17,126 nucleotides of DNA from DASPTT01 sp035623275 (GCA_035623275.1 DASPTT010000054.1:1-17126), one strand, 5' to 3'; positions 1 through 6,823 are shown, counted from the first letter of the stretch. The notes: generated by a model from the letters alone, not told the origin. Numbers and translations: made by a program.

Positions 1-922
1 CGTTCTCGGTGACCAGCACCGGGGTGCCGCCGGTGCGCGCCCATGCCCGGCGCACCGTCGCCTCCAGGGCGGCCGGCCAGACCTCGTAGCCCATCTGGGT
101 CACCGGCACCCCGGGCTCGGGACCGAGCGAGCCGTCGGGCCCGATCCGGTCGCGACTGTAGGTCTGCACCCCCACGAAGTCGTCCCCTGCCGTCGCCTCG
201 AGGAACACGTCCTCGGACGTCCGCCGGACGCGCTCGAGGCGCTCCTCGCCGCCGTCGGCCGCCTGGAAGTCGGTCATCGACAAGGTGAGGCCCACCGGGA
301 AGTCGCCGGGACCGGCGCGAAGTGCCTCGACGCCCAGGCGGTGCGCCCGGCACAGCGCGCCGCTGACTGCGTCGCGCCGGGCGCCGTCACGCACCGCGGG
401 GGGGAAGACCCCGAAGCGGTACCCCATGGACGACACGATGTTGGGCTCGTTGAACGTGCACGCCCACCCCACCAGGTCGCCGAGGCCGTCGACGACCCGG
501 GCGCAGAGCCGGGCGAAGCGCTCGGGCGCGTCCGACGCCTCCCAGCCGCCGCGCTCGGCCAGCCACCGGGGCGTCGTGAAGTGGTGGAAGGTCACGATGG
601 GCACCAGCCCGCGCTCGTGACACCCGGCGCACATGCGCCGGTAGTGCTCGATCGCCGCGCGCGACCACTCCCCCTCGGCGGGCTCGATCCGGCTCCATTC
701 GATCGAGAAGCGGTACGCCCCGAGCCCAAGCCCGGCCACGATGTCCAGGTCCTCGGGCCAGCGGTTCCACGAGTCGCACGCGTCGCCGCTCGGCTCCACG
801 CACACGGTGCCCGGCGCGTGCTCGAAGGCCCACCAGTCGTTGTTGACGTTGCCTCCCTCGACCTGGTGCGCGGCGGTGGCCGTGCCCCAGAGGAAGCCGT
901 CGGGGAAGGCGAGGTGGGCCAC
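1..922 (-). CDS. Glycoside hydrolase family 1 beta-glycosidase (C-terminal part outside window)
   Basis: Retaining beta-glycosidase of family GH1, expected to cut beta-linked glucosides or related sugars; the natural substrate cannot be read here. The translation has the GH1 opening FPDGFLWGTATAAHQVEG, the strand AYRFSIEWSRIEP, the block TFHHFTTPRW, the acid/base motif TFNEPN (Glu about residue 159) and, at the window edge, LVTEN with the nucleophile Glu about residue 306. The 307 visible residues end at the nucleophile, so roughly the last quarter is missing. The two catalytic glutamates are only about 147 residues apart, shorter than in classical members, so this is a compact version. I chose GTG at 922 because it sits just before the conserved N-terminus. 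No Shine-Dalgarno is visible, but TACCGT lies 8 nt upstream. No signal peptide is seen, so it is probably cytoplasmic. It is divergent from the thioesterase gene. Family assignment is secure; specificity is not. Confidence 0.93.
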   Translation of the reverse strand, partial: MAHLAFPDGFLWGTATAAHQVEGGNVNNDWWAFEHAPGTVCVEPSGDACDSWNRWPEDLDIVAGLGLGAYRFSIEWSRIEPAEGEWSRAAIEHYRRMCAGCHERGLVPIVTFHHFTTPRWLAERGGWEASDAPERFARLCARVVDGLGDLVGWACTFNEPNIVSSMGYRFGVFPPAVRDGARRDAVSGALCRAHRLGVEALRAGPGDFPVGLTLSMTDFQAADGGEERLERVRRTSEDVFLEATAGDDFVGVQTYSRDRIGPDGSLGPEPGVPVTQMGYEVWPAALEATVRRAWARTGGTPVLVTEN

Positions 923-930
923 GCCGGGCC

Positions 931-936
931 ACGGTA
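931..936 (-). promoter_or_regulatory. Possible -10 box of a leaderless GH1 transcript
   Basis: TACCGT (TANNNT) on the minus strand ends 8 nt before the GTG start at 922. Nothing like a ribosome binding site lies between. Actinobacterial leaderless genes often have this layout. No convincing -35 box is seen. Inferred, not proven. Confidence 0.35.
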
Positions 937-969
937 GCGGGGGCGAGGGCGTGGCTGGGTGCGGGCTGC

Positions 970-975
970 CAGGAT
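970..975 (+). promoter_or_regulatory. Possible -10 box or Shine-Dalgarno of tesB
   Basis: CAGGAT ends 6 nt before the GTG at 982. It could be a -10 element of a leaderless transcript, but the overlapping AGGATGGAG is also a fair ribosome binding site. The sequence alone does not decide. Confidence 0.25.
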
Positions 976-981
976 GGAGCC

Positions 982-1845
982 GTGAGCGACGCACTCGACT
1001 TCCTCGTGAAGCTGCTCGACATCGAGCCCATCGAGGTCAACATCTTCCGCGGCGTGAGCCCCGACGAGCACCGGCAGCGGGTCTTCGGGGGCCAGGTCGC
1101 CGCCCAGGCTCTGATGGCCGCGGGGCGGACGGTGGAGCGGGGGCGCGTCCACTCGCTGCACTCGTACTTCCTGCGCCCCGGTGACCCCAACGTCCCGATC
1201 CTCTACGAGGTGGACCGCATCCGTGACGGCCGTTCCTTCACGACCCGGCGCGTCGTCGCCATCCAGCACGGCCAGGCCATCTTCAACATGGCGGCGTCGT
1301 TCCACGCCGAGGAGGAGGGGCCCCTGGTGCACCAGGTCCCCATGCCCGAGGTCCCCGGCCCCGAGTCGCTGGCGACCCTGCGGGACCGCCTCGAGCCCTT
1401 TCGCGACCAGTTGGCCGACTGGTTCGCCCGCCCCCACCCCATCGACCAGCGCCATGTCGGGGAGCTCCCGTGGATGTCCCACGAGGGCCGCGACCCCATC
1501 CAGCGGCTGTGGATCCGGGCCGACGGCACCCTCGGCGACGAGCCGTTGCTCCACGCCTGCGTGGCGGCCTACGCCTCGGACATGTCCCTGTTCGACACGA
1601 TGCTCGCACCCCACGACGTCCGCTGGGACGACGCCGAGTTCATGGGCGCGAGCCTGGACCACTGCATGTGGTTCCACCGGCCGTTCCGGGCCGACGAGTG
1701 GCTCCTGTACGACATGGACAGCCCGAACGCCTACGGAGCGCGGGGATTGGCACGCGGCTTCCTCTTCACTCGCGACGGCACGCTCGTCGTTTCGATGGTG
1801 CAGGAGGGCTTGATGCGCCTGGTGCCGAAGCCGACGCCGGCCTGA
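982..1845 (+). CDS. tesB: Acyl-CoA thioesterase II, TesB family
   Basis: Hydrolyses acyl-CoA to free fatty acid and CoA; a cytoplasmic double-hotdog enzyme. The 287 residues match the usual TesB length. The N-terminal hotdog holds FGGQVAAQAL (about 35-44) and RVHSLHSYFLRPGD (55-68). The C-terminal hotdog holds AYASDMSLFDT, ASLDHCMWFHRPF and GLARGFLFTRDG. By alignment from memory with E. coli TesB, the catalytic triad is Asp200, Ser224 (Thr in E. coli) and Gln274 in VQEGL. The start is GTG at 982, preceded by AGGATGGAG, which could act as a Shine-Dalgarno or, as CAGGAT 6 nt upstream, as a -10 box. The gene is divergent from the GH1 gene and convergent with citrate synthase, with a shared hairpin at its end. 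Its role is probably fatty acyl-CoA turnover; nothing in the context specifies it further. Confidence 0.95.
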   Translation: MSDALDFLVKLLDIEPIEVNIFRGVSPDEHRQRVFGGQVAAQALMAAGRTVERGRVHSLHSYFLRPGDPNVPILYEVDRIRDGRSFTTRRVVAIQHGQAIFNMAASFHAEEEGPLVHQVPMPEVPGPESLATLRDRLEPFRDQLADWFARPHPIDQRHVGELPWMSHEGRDPIQRLWIRADGTLGDEPLLHACVAAYASDMSLFDTMLAPHDVRWDDAEFMGASLDHCMWFHRPFRADEWLLYDMDSPNAYGARGLARGFLFTRDGTLVVSMVQEGLMRLVPKPTPA

Positions 1846-1850
1846 GGAGC

Positions 1851-1869
1851 GGGGCCGGCGCTCGGCCCC
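1851..1869. terminator. Bidirectional hairpin between tesB and gltA
   Basis: Perfect 7-bp stem GGGGCCG / CGGCCCC with the 5-nt loop GCGCT, filling most of the 38-bp gap between two convergent stop codons. No T-tract follows on either strand, as is common in high-GC bacteria. The position makes a shared terminator the best reading. Confidence 0.65.
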
Positions 1870-1883
1870 TCCAGGACCGGGAC

Positions 1884-3152
1884 CTAGCGGTCGCTCATGG
1901 GCACGTAGGGCCGCGACTCGGGGCCGACGTAGAGCTGGCGGGGCCGCGAGATCTTGGTGTCCTGGTCGAGCAGCTCCTGCCAGTGGGCGAGCCACCCCGC
2001 GGTGCGGGGGATGGCGAAGAGCACCGGGAACATCTCGAGCGGGAATCCCATCGCCTGGTAGATGAGGCCCGAGTAGAAGTCGACGTTCGGGTACAGCCGG
2101 CGCGAGGTGAAGTACTCGTCGTTGAGCGCGATCTCCTCCAGTTTCAGCGCGATGTCCAGCAGCGGGTTCTTGCCGGTGATGGAGAAGACCTCGTCGGCGG
2201 TGCGCTTGATGATCTTGGCCCGCGGGTCGTAGCTCTTGTACACGCGATGGCCGAAGCCCTGCAGCCGCCCGTGCCCCTGCTTCACGGACTCGACGAACGC
2301 GGGGACGTTGTCCAGCGAGCCGATGTCGGTCAGCATCCGGATGACGGCCTCGTTGGCGCCACCGTGACGCGGTCCGTAGAGCGCGGCGCACGCCGCGGCA
2401 CAGCACGAGTACGGGTCGGCGTGCGAGGAACCGACGACCCGCATGGCGGTGGTGGAGCAGTTCTGCTCGTGATCCGCGTGGAGGATGAACAGGATGTCGA
2501 GCGCCCGGGCCAGCGTGGGGTTGGCGTCGAAGCGGGGCTCGGCCACCTTCCACATCATCGAGAGGAAGTTGGCGCAGAAGTCGAGCGAATTGTCCGGGTA
2601 GACGAAGGGCATGCCCACGCTGAAACGGTGCGCCGCGGCGGCGAGGGTGGGCATCTTGGCGATCAGCCGGATGATCTGCCGGGATCGGGAGTCGGGGTCG
2701 AAGATGTCCTTGGCGTCGAGGTAGAAGGTCGAGAGCGCGGCCACGGCCGATACCAGCATCCCCATCGGGTGGGCGTCGTAGTGGAAGCCCTCGAGGAAGC
2801 GCTTGCGCACGTTCTCGTGGATGTAGGTGTGGTAGGTGACCTCGTGACGCCACGCGTCGTACTGCTCGGCCGTGGGCAGCTCGCCGTTGAGGAGGAGGTA
2901 CGCCACCTCGAGGTAGGTCGAACGCTCGGCCAGCTCCTCGATCGGGTACCCGCGGTAGCGCAGGATCCCCTGGTCGCCGTCGAGGTAGGTGATGTCGCTC
3001 TCGCATGCGGCCGTGGCCGTGAAGCCCGGGTCGTAGAACCAGATCCCCGGGAGGAGCTTCTGCCACCCGCTGGCCGCCACTCCGCCATGGGCGATCGGGA
3101 TCTCGAGCTGGTTGCCCGTCCGGTTGTCGATGATCGTGATGCTCTCGGGCAC
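1884..3152 (-). CDS. gltA: Citrate synthase
   Basis: Condenses acetyl-CoA and oxaloacetate to citrate, the entry step of the TCA cycle; cytoplasmic. The 422 residues match bacterial citrate synthase length. Conserved blocks are LFILHADHEQNCST (221-234), YGPRHGGANEAV with catalytic His263, GFGHRVYKSYDPRA with His302 and YPNVDFYSG with Asp358, which correspond to E. coli His264, His305 and Asp362. A substrate-binding-region variant, SCCAAACAALYG (249-260), is unusually cysteine-rich. The start is GTG at 3152, with AGAAGGGG about 9 nt upstream as Shine-Dalgarno, and a TAGGAT -10 candidate about 45 nt upstream. An ATG-less start with a nearby GTG in another frame was rejected. Upstream on the same strand lies the poly-threonine protein gene, but a hairpin and a promoter candidate between them suggest independent transcription. 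Confidence 0.97.
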   Translation of the reverse strand: MPESITIIDNRTGNQLEIPIAHGGVAASGWQKLLPGIWFYDPGFTATAACESDITYLDGDQGILRYRGYPIEELAERSTYLEVAYLLLNGELPTAEQYDAWRHEVTYHTYIHENVRKRFLEGFHYDAHPMGMLVSAVAALSTFYLDAKDIFDPDSRSRQIIRLIAKMPTLAAAAHRFSVGMPFVYPDNSLDFCANFLSMMWKVAEPRFDANPTLARALDILFILHADHEQNCSTTAMRVVGSSHADPYSCCAAACAALYGPRHGGANEAVIRMLTDIGSLDNVPAFVESVKQGHGRLQGFGHRVYKSYDPRAKIIKRTADEVFSITGKNPLLDIALKLEEIALNDEYFTSRRLYPNVDFYSGLIYQAMGFPLEMFPVLFAIPRTAGWLAHWQELLDQDTKISRPRQLYVGPESRPYVPMSDR

Positions 3153-3196
3153 GGCACTCGACCCCTTCTCTCGCCTCTTCGTCGATCCAGAGGTTG

Positions 3197-3202
3197 ATCC
3201 TA
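3197..3202 (-). promoter_or_regulatory. Candidate -10 box for gltA
   Basis: TAGGAT on the minus strand, a good actinobacterial TANNNT -10 element. It would start RNA near 3190, giving a leader of about 38 nt that contains the gltA Shine-Dalgarno. The -35 region is not recognisable. Confidence 0.4.
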
Positions 3203-3233
3203 CGGCGCGGAAGGCCGCACCTTCATCCGCGAC

Positions 3234-3253
3234 CGCGGCGACGGGACGCCGCG
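3234..3253 (-). terminator. Hairpin after the poly-threonine protein gene
   Basis: Perfect 7-bp inverted repeat CGCGGCG / CGCCGCG with a 6-nt loop, starting 10 nt past the TCA (minus-strand TGA) stop at 3264. There is no U-tract. It lies upstream of the gltA promoter candidate, so it probably separates the two transcripts. Confidence 0.5.
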
Positions 3254-3263
3254 TGGCGGGTCG

Positions 3264-4424
3264 TCACCGGGGCGCCGGGCGACGGCGCGAGGCTCGCAGC
3301 GCCTTGGCGGGGGGCTTCGTGGTGGTGGTGGTGGTGGTGGTCGTGGTGGTGGTGGTCGTCGTGGTCGTCGTGGTCGGCGGGGGTGCCGCCACGGCGATCG
3401 CCATGGTGGACGACGCCGGCTGGCCTCCGGCCGTGTCGGTGGCGGTGACCAGCACGGTGTAGGTACCGCCGGGCTGCACCGAGATCCCGGGCAACGTCAC
3501 GGCCGCGGACTGCCCGCTCAGCACGTCGACGGTGGCCCCCACCGCGCCCCCCGGCGGTGCCGAGCCGGCGACGGCGGCCGCGCCCGCTGCCACCCGGACA
3601 CCGGTCTCGTCGACGTTGCCCTCGTCGGTCACGACCACGTGGAGGACGAGCGAGGACGTCGGGGCCACCACGCCGGGCCCGGTCCCCGTCACCACGGCGG
3701 GGGGCACCGTCGACAGCGCGGCGACGACGAGCCGGGGGGCGGGCTCCAGCGCGGGGATGCGGCCGAGGGCGCTCACGAAGCCGGCGAGGGCGGACTGGTC
3801 CCACGCGGGCGCCTGCGCGACCCACACGGACCGCGGCACGCGCGCGCCCGGGGCGGCACGCGCCAGCGCGCCCCGGCACGAGGCCCACGACGCGTCCGAG
3901 CCCACGAGCAGCATCCCGGCCGCGTCGAGCAGACGCAGCGCCGAGGGTTGGTCGCCCGCCGTCGCGCTCGTGCCGGTGGGGCCGCCGAACAGTCCCTCGA
4001 TCGCGTCGCGCACGTCTGCAGCGCCAGACGCCCGCGCCGCCAAAGCGGCCACGCACCCGTCCGAGACACCGCCAGGCGGTGGCGGCGAGGCGGCCGACCG
4101 AACCTGGGCGAGCTCGTCGGCCGCGTCCCGGGTGACCCCATCGAGCGCCGAGAACAGGTCGGGGCGGGTGCTCGACGCCACCCCGGACATCGTCGTCGCC
4201 AAGGCCGCCCCCGTCGCGTTCGAGCGCAGGGCGATGGGCGCCGCCAGGGACGCGAAGCCCCGGGTGAGGGTCCGGTGATAGGCGGCAGACGCGGGCCCGA
4301 TGGAGGCGATCGAGCCGAGGACGAGGGCGACCACCACGGCGGCGCCCACGGCCAGGGCGGCCACCCGGGTCGCGTCGCGGCTCCACGCGCGCCGACGGCG
4401 CGCTCGACGCCAGTCCCGGACCAT
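3264..4424 (-). CDS. Secreted or membrane-anchored protein with adhesion-like domain and 19-Thr tract
   Basis: Unrecognised family, 386 residues. Residues 1-20 are very arginine-rich; 21-45 form a hydrophobic helix (VAALAVGAAVVVALVLG) followed by ASA-A, so it is either a cleaved signal peptide or a signal anchor, with the rest outside the membrane. Residues about 50-240 are Ala-rich and helical-looking with two cysteines (124, 183) that could pair. Residues about 256-347 look like a beta-sandwich of CARDB or Ig-like type (LVLHVVVTDEGNVDETGV; GGTYTVLVTATDTAGG). Then come Pro-Pro-Pro, 19 consecutive threonines (351-369) and a basic tail. The Thr/Pro stretch resembles cell-wall-spanning or O-glycosylated linkers, though here it is near the C-terminus. 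ATG at 4424 has no Shine-Dalgarno but has TAGGGT 7 nt upstream. It lies downstream of sqdB with a hairpin between. Function unknown. Confidence 0.8.
   Translation of the reverse strand: MVRDWRRARRRRAWSRDATRVAALAVGAAVVVALVLGSIASIGPASAAYHRTLTRGFASLAAPIALRSNATGAALATTMSGVASSTRPDLFSALDGVTRDAADELAQVRSAASPPPPGGVSDGCVAALAARASGAADVRDAIEGLFGGPTGTSATAGDQPSALRLLDAAGMLLVGSDASWASCRGALARAAPGARVPRSVWVAQAPAWDQSALAGFVSALGRIPALEPAPRLVVAALSTVPPAVVTGTGPGVVAPTSSLVLHVVVTDEGNVDETGVRVAAGAAAVAGSAPPGGAVGATVDVLSGQSAAVTLPGISVQPGGTYTVLVTATDTAGGQPASSTMAIAVAAPPPTTTTTTTTTTTTTTTTTTTKPPAKALRASRRRPAPR
3318..3374 (-). repeat. Trinucleotide tract encoding 19 threonines
   Basis: Nineteen consecutive ACC or ACG codons on the minus strand (GGT/CGT triplets on the plus strand), flanked by Lys on the C-terminal side and Pro on the N-terminal side. 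Whole-triplet slippage would change length without breaking the frame. The same DNA gives poly-His or poly-Val/Trp in shadow frames, which are artefacts. Confidence 0.9.
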
Positions 4425-4431
4425 CCGGATG

Positions 4432-4437
4432 ACCCTA
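4432..4437 (-). promoter_or_regulatory. Possible -10 box of a leaderless transcript for the poly-Thr protein
   Basis: TAGGGT on the minus strand ends 7 nt before the ATG at 4424. No ribosome binding site lies in between, which suits a transcript starting at or next to the start codon. No -35 box is evident. Confidence 0.4.
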
Positions 4438-4455
4438 GTTTCCGGCCGTCCACCC

Positions 4456-4471
4456 CCCGCCGTCAGGCGGG
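4456..4471 (-). terminator. Hairpin after sqdB
   Basis: CCCGCC / GGCGGG, a 6-bp perfect stem with a 4-nt loop, about 30 nt past the sqdB stop at 4501. No U-tract follows. It likely ends or attenuates the sqdB transcript before the next gene. Confidence 0.45.
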
Positions 4472-4500
4472 ATGGCGCGTCAGGGCGCCGGCGGAGACGG

Positions 4501-5685
4501 TCAGCCGCCCACCAGGCCGGCGGTGGTGGCCAGCGCGCTCGAGGTGCGACGCCATTCCACGGTCGGCTCGATGGCCGTCAGGTCCACCCGGTCGCGATGA
4601 CGGTCGACGACGCCGAGGAGCGAGCGGATGGTGGAGTGCTCGAGCAGGTGCGGCACCAGGCCGAGGTCCAGCAGCTTGGTGTGCGCGGCGCGGTAGTAGT
4701 GCTCTTCTTTCTCCACCCGAGGGTCGTCGAGGTGCTCGATGCGGACGTGGCCGGGGTAGGCCTCGGCCACCAGCTCGGCCATCTCCATCACCGAGAAGGA
4801 CTCGGTGAACTGGTTGAAGACCCGGAACTCCCCCTCGGTCGGCGGATTGATCACCGCCAGCTCGACGCATGCCAGCGTGTCGCGGATGTCGAGCATGCCC
4901 CTCGTCTGCCCGCCCTTGCCGTAGACGGTCAGCGGGTGGCCGACAACAGCCTGGACGCAGAACCGGTTGAGGACGGTGCCGAACACCCCGTCGTAGTCGA
5001 AGCGGGTCGCCAGGTCGGGGTGCAAGGAGGTCTCGTCGGTCTCCTGCCCGTAGACGATCCCCTGGTTGAGGTCGGTGGCCCGAAGGCCCCAAATGCGGCA
5101 GCCGAACTCGATGTTGTGGCTGTCGTGCACCTTGGACAGGTGATAGAAGGACCCGGGCCGCTTCGGGTAGGGCAGGACGTCGGTGCGCCCCTTGTGGGTG
5201 ATCTCGATGAAGCCCTCTTCGATGTCGATGTTGGGTGTGCCGTACTCCCCCATGGTGCCGAGCTTCACCAGGTGGATCGACGGGTCGTGCTCCGCGATCG
5301 CGTACATCAGGTTCAGCGTGCCGACCACATTGTTGACCTGCGTGTACACGGCATGCTTGCGGTCGATCATCGAGTAGGGCGCGGAGCGCTGCTCGGCGAA
5401 GTGGACCACCGACTCGGGCTGGAAGCGCCGGAATGTCGTGTCGACGAAGTCGGCGTCGGTGAGGTCGCCTGCGAACACCTCGATGCAGTGCCCCGACACC
5501 TGCTCCCAAGTGCGGACGCGGCGCTGGAGGCTCACGATGGGCACCAGGCTCTCCACGCCCATCTCCGAGTCGTACTGGCGGCGCACGAAGTTGTCGACGA
5601 CACCCACGTCGTGCCCCCGCCGGGACAGATGCAGGGCCACGGGCCAACCCAAGTAGCCGTCACCGCCCAGGACCAGGATCCGCAC
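4501..5685 (-). CDS. sqdB: UDP-sulfoquinovose synthase (SQD1/SqdB-type SDR)
   Basis: Converts UDP-glucose plus sulfite to UDP-sulfoquinovose, the sulfonated head-group donor for sulfolipid SQDG and for some glycans. The 394-residue protein is an extended short-chain dehydrogenase. The NAD-binding GGDGYLGW is at 7-14. The SQD1 signatures VVHFAEQRSAPYSMIDR, KLGTMGEYGTPNIDIEEG, SFYHLSKVHDSHN, ATDLNQGIVYG and LTVYGKGGQTRGMLDIRD are present. The catalytic Thr144, Tyr181 and Lys185 match Arabidopsis SQD1 Thr145, Tyr182 and Lys186. An upstream extension to 5898 is possible in frame, but GTG at 5685 has GAGGAGG 7 nt upstream and starts directly at the Rossmann fold, so I chose it. A hairpin lies in the leader. 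No SqdX-like family 4 glycosyltransferase is in the window, so the acceptor is unknown. The divergent neighbours are uppP and a carrier-type glycosyltransferase. Confidence 0.94.
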   Translation of the reverse strand: MRILVLGGDGYLGWPVALHLSRRGHDVGVVDNFVRRQYDSEMGVESLVPIVSLQRRVRTWEQVSGHCIEVFAGDLTDADFVDTTFRRFQPESVVHFAEQRSAPYSMIDRKHAVYTQVNNVVGTLNLMYAIAEHDPSIHLVKLGTMGEYGTPNIDIEEGFIEITHKGRTDVLPYPKRPGSFYHLSKVHDSHNIEFGCRIWGLRATDLNQGIVYGQETDETSLHPDLATRFDYDGVFGTVLNRFCVQAVVGHPLTVYGKGGQTRGMLDIRDTLACVELAVINPPTEGEFRVFNQFTESFSVMEMAELVAEAYPGHVRIEHLDDPRVEKEEHYYRAAHTKLLDLGLVPHLLEHSTIRSLLGVVDRHRDRVDLTAIEPTVEWRRTSSALATTAGLVGG

Positions 5686-5706
5686 TGATCGCCCTCCTCG
5701 CTCTCG

Positions 5707-5739
5707 TCCTCCCCAGGATGGCTGAGCATCCTGGGAGGA
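5707..5739. promoter_or_regulatory. Long inverted repeat in the sqdB leader
   Basis: Left arm 5707-5720 (TCCTCCCCAGGATG) and right arm 5727-5739 (CATCCTGGGAGGA) pair over 13 bp with one bulged C and a 6-nt loop GCTGAG; the inner 9 bp are perfect. It lies about 22 nt upstream of the sqdB start, just before its Shine-Dalgarno. It could be an operator or a leader-RNA hairpin controlling sqdB. Confidence 0.55.
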
Positions 5740-5845
5740 CCCTGGGAACGGCCGGAAAGGGGCCTGAGAAGGTGTGAGGGTTCGTCGGAATTGACGCGCC
5801 CGAAACACGCCCTCAACCGGCCGTTTGGCTGCGTCCACGCGGGGC

Positions 5846-5873
5846 GTGACAGCATGACCACTGTGCATAGGCA
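5846..5873 (+). promoter_or_regulatory. Tentative uppP promoter
   Basis: GTGACA (5 of 6 to the -35 consensus) and TAGGCA (5868-5873) are spaced by 16 nt, about 27 nt before the uppP start. The -10 match is poor. The short CACGC-GGG-GCGTG inverted repeat overlaps the -35 box. Confidence 0.27.
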
Positions 5874-5900
5874 TCGGGGGACGAAGAGTGGAGCGCATGC

Positions 5901-6788
5901 GTGCTGACCTATCTCCAGGCCATCGTCATCGGCTTCCTCCAGGGCTTCAGCGAGCTCTTCCCCGTCTCCAGCCTCGGTCACTCGGTGCTCGTCCCCGCGT
6001 GGCTCGGCTGGAACAACCTGGTCCACGCCCAGTCGGGCGAATCGTTCTTCCTCGCCTTCATCGTGGGGCTCCACGTGGCCACCGCCCTCGCCCTGCTGTG
6101 GTTCTTCCGCGCCGAGTGGAGCCGCATCATCGCCGGGCTCTTCACCAGCATCCGCGACCGGCGCATCGAGACGCCCTCGCAGCGCATGGCCTGGCTGCTC
6201 GTCGTGGCGACGATCCCCGCCGGGCTCATGGGCGTGGCCTTCGAGCACATCCTGCGCACGCAGTTCGCCAAGCCGATCGCCGCGTCCGTCTTCCTCATGG
6301 TGAACGGGCTCATCCTGATGGCCGGCGAACGGCTGCGCCGGCGCGACGAGGTTCGTGCGCTGGTGGCCCGCTCGCCGCAGTCGACGTCCTCCGCCGAGCC
6401 TGGCCGGCGCCTCGACACGCTGAACTTCAAGGAGGCCGGCATCATCGGCGTCGCCCAGGTCTTCGCCCTCGTCGCCGGGATCAGCCGGTCGGGCATCACC
6501 ATGGTCGCCGGCCTGGTGCGTGGCCTCGACCACGAGGACGCCGCCCGCTTCTCCTTCCTGCTGGCGACGCCGATCATCCTGGCGGCGGGCGTCTACAAGA
6601 TCCCCGACCTCCTCGGCCCCCTGGGCAACGGCGTGCGCGCACAGATACTGGTGGGCAGCATCTGTGCGGCGATCGGCGCGTACATCTCCGTGCGGTTCCT
6701 CGTGCGGTGGTTCCAGACCCGCACACTGTGGCCCTTCGCGATCTACTGCCTGATCGCCGGAGCGATCAGCGCCATCCGCTTCGCCTGA
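5901..6788 (+). CDS. uppP: Undecaprenyl-diphosphatase UppP (BacA family)
   Basis: Integral membrane phosphatase that turns undecaprenyl diphosphate into undecaprenyl phosphate, renewing the lipid carrier for peptidoglycan and other envelope polymers; also gives bacitracin resistance in other bacteria. The 295 residues and repeated hydrophobic segments fit the family. Motif 1 is QGFSELFPVSSLGH, with Gln14 and Glu18 in the (E/Q)xxxE pattern and His27. Motif 2 is AGISRSGIT (192-200), with Ser195 and Arg196; the usual Pro before Gly is Ala. An extra charged loop at about 144-175 separates the two halves. Start GTG at 5901 is supported by GGAG about 7 nt upstream. It is divergent from sqdB and followed 49 bp later by a glycosyltransferase that probably uses the same kind of lipid carrier, with a hairpin between. 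Confidence 0.95.
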   Translation: MLTYLQAIVIGFLQGFSELFPVSSLGHSVLVPAWLGWNNLVHAQSGESFFLAFIVGLHVATALALLWFFRAEWSRIIAGLFTSIRDRRIETPSQRMAWLLVVATIPAGLMGVAFEHILRTQFAKPIAASVFLMVNGLILMAGERLRRRDEVRALVARSPQSTSSAEPGRRLDTLNFKEAGIIGVAQVFALVAGISRSGITMVAGLVRGLDHEDAARFSFLLATPIILAAGVYKIPDLLGPLGNGVRAQILVGSICAAIGAYISVRFLVRWFQTRTLWPFAIYCLIAGAISAIRFA

Positions 6789-6795
6789 GCGCCCG

Positions 6796-6818
6796 CCGCG
6801 TCCGATCCGGGGACGCGG
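6796..6818 (+). terminator. Hairpin after uppP
   Basis: Perfect 8-bp stem CCGCGTCC / GGACGCGG with a 7-nt loop, 8 nt after the uppP stop. There is no U-tract. With the -10 candidate just downstream it suggests that the next gene has its own promoter. Confidence 0.55.
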
Positions 6819-6823
6819 GCTCC

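Larger units (their letters stand above)
5686..5900. other. Divergent intergenic region sqdB / uppP
   Basis: The longest gap in the window, 215 bp, lies between two divergent genes and should hold both promoters. It contains the sqdB Shine-Dalgarno, a long inverted repeat near sqdB, and near uppP a GTGACA / TAGGCA pair plus a short CACGC-GGG-GCGTG repeat (5836-5848). No small gene is supported. Confidence 0.7.

Noticed and set aside
592..3066. Long minus-strand open frame across GH1, tesB and gltA
   Set aside because: It crosses three real genes in wrong frames; fragments of citrate synthase-like composition are frame shadows. The GH1 and citrate synthase frames carry the real motifs.
1470..3197. 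Plus-strand open frame antisense to citrate synthase
   Set aside because: Shadow of a confident gene, with no recognisable domain and no ribosome binding site.
3112..3462. Plus-strand frame with a poly-Val run
   Set aside because: Antisense reading of the same triplet tract; no ribosome binding site or domain.
3223..4386. Minus-strand frame with a poly-His run
   Set aside because: The histidines are the threonine triplet tract read out of frame. The Thr frame has the membrane segment and a beta-domain.
5791..5819. TTGACG as a plus-strand -35 box in the sqdB/uppP gap
   Set aside because: No usable -10 sequence lies 16-18 nt downstream.
5686..5898. In-frame N-terminal extension of sqdB by 71 codons
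   Set aside because: The extension has no family counterpart and would run through the divergent promoter region; GTG at 5685 has a strong Shine-Dalgarno at proper spacing.
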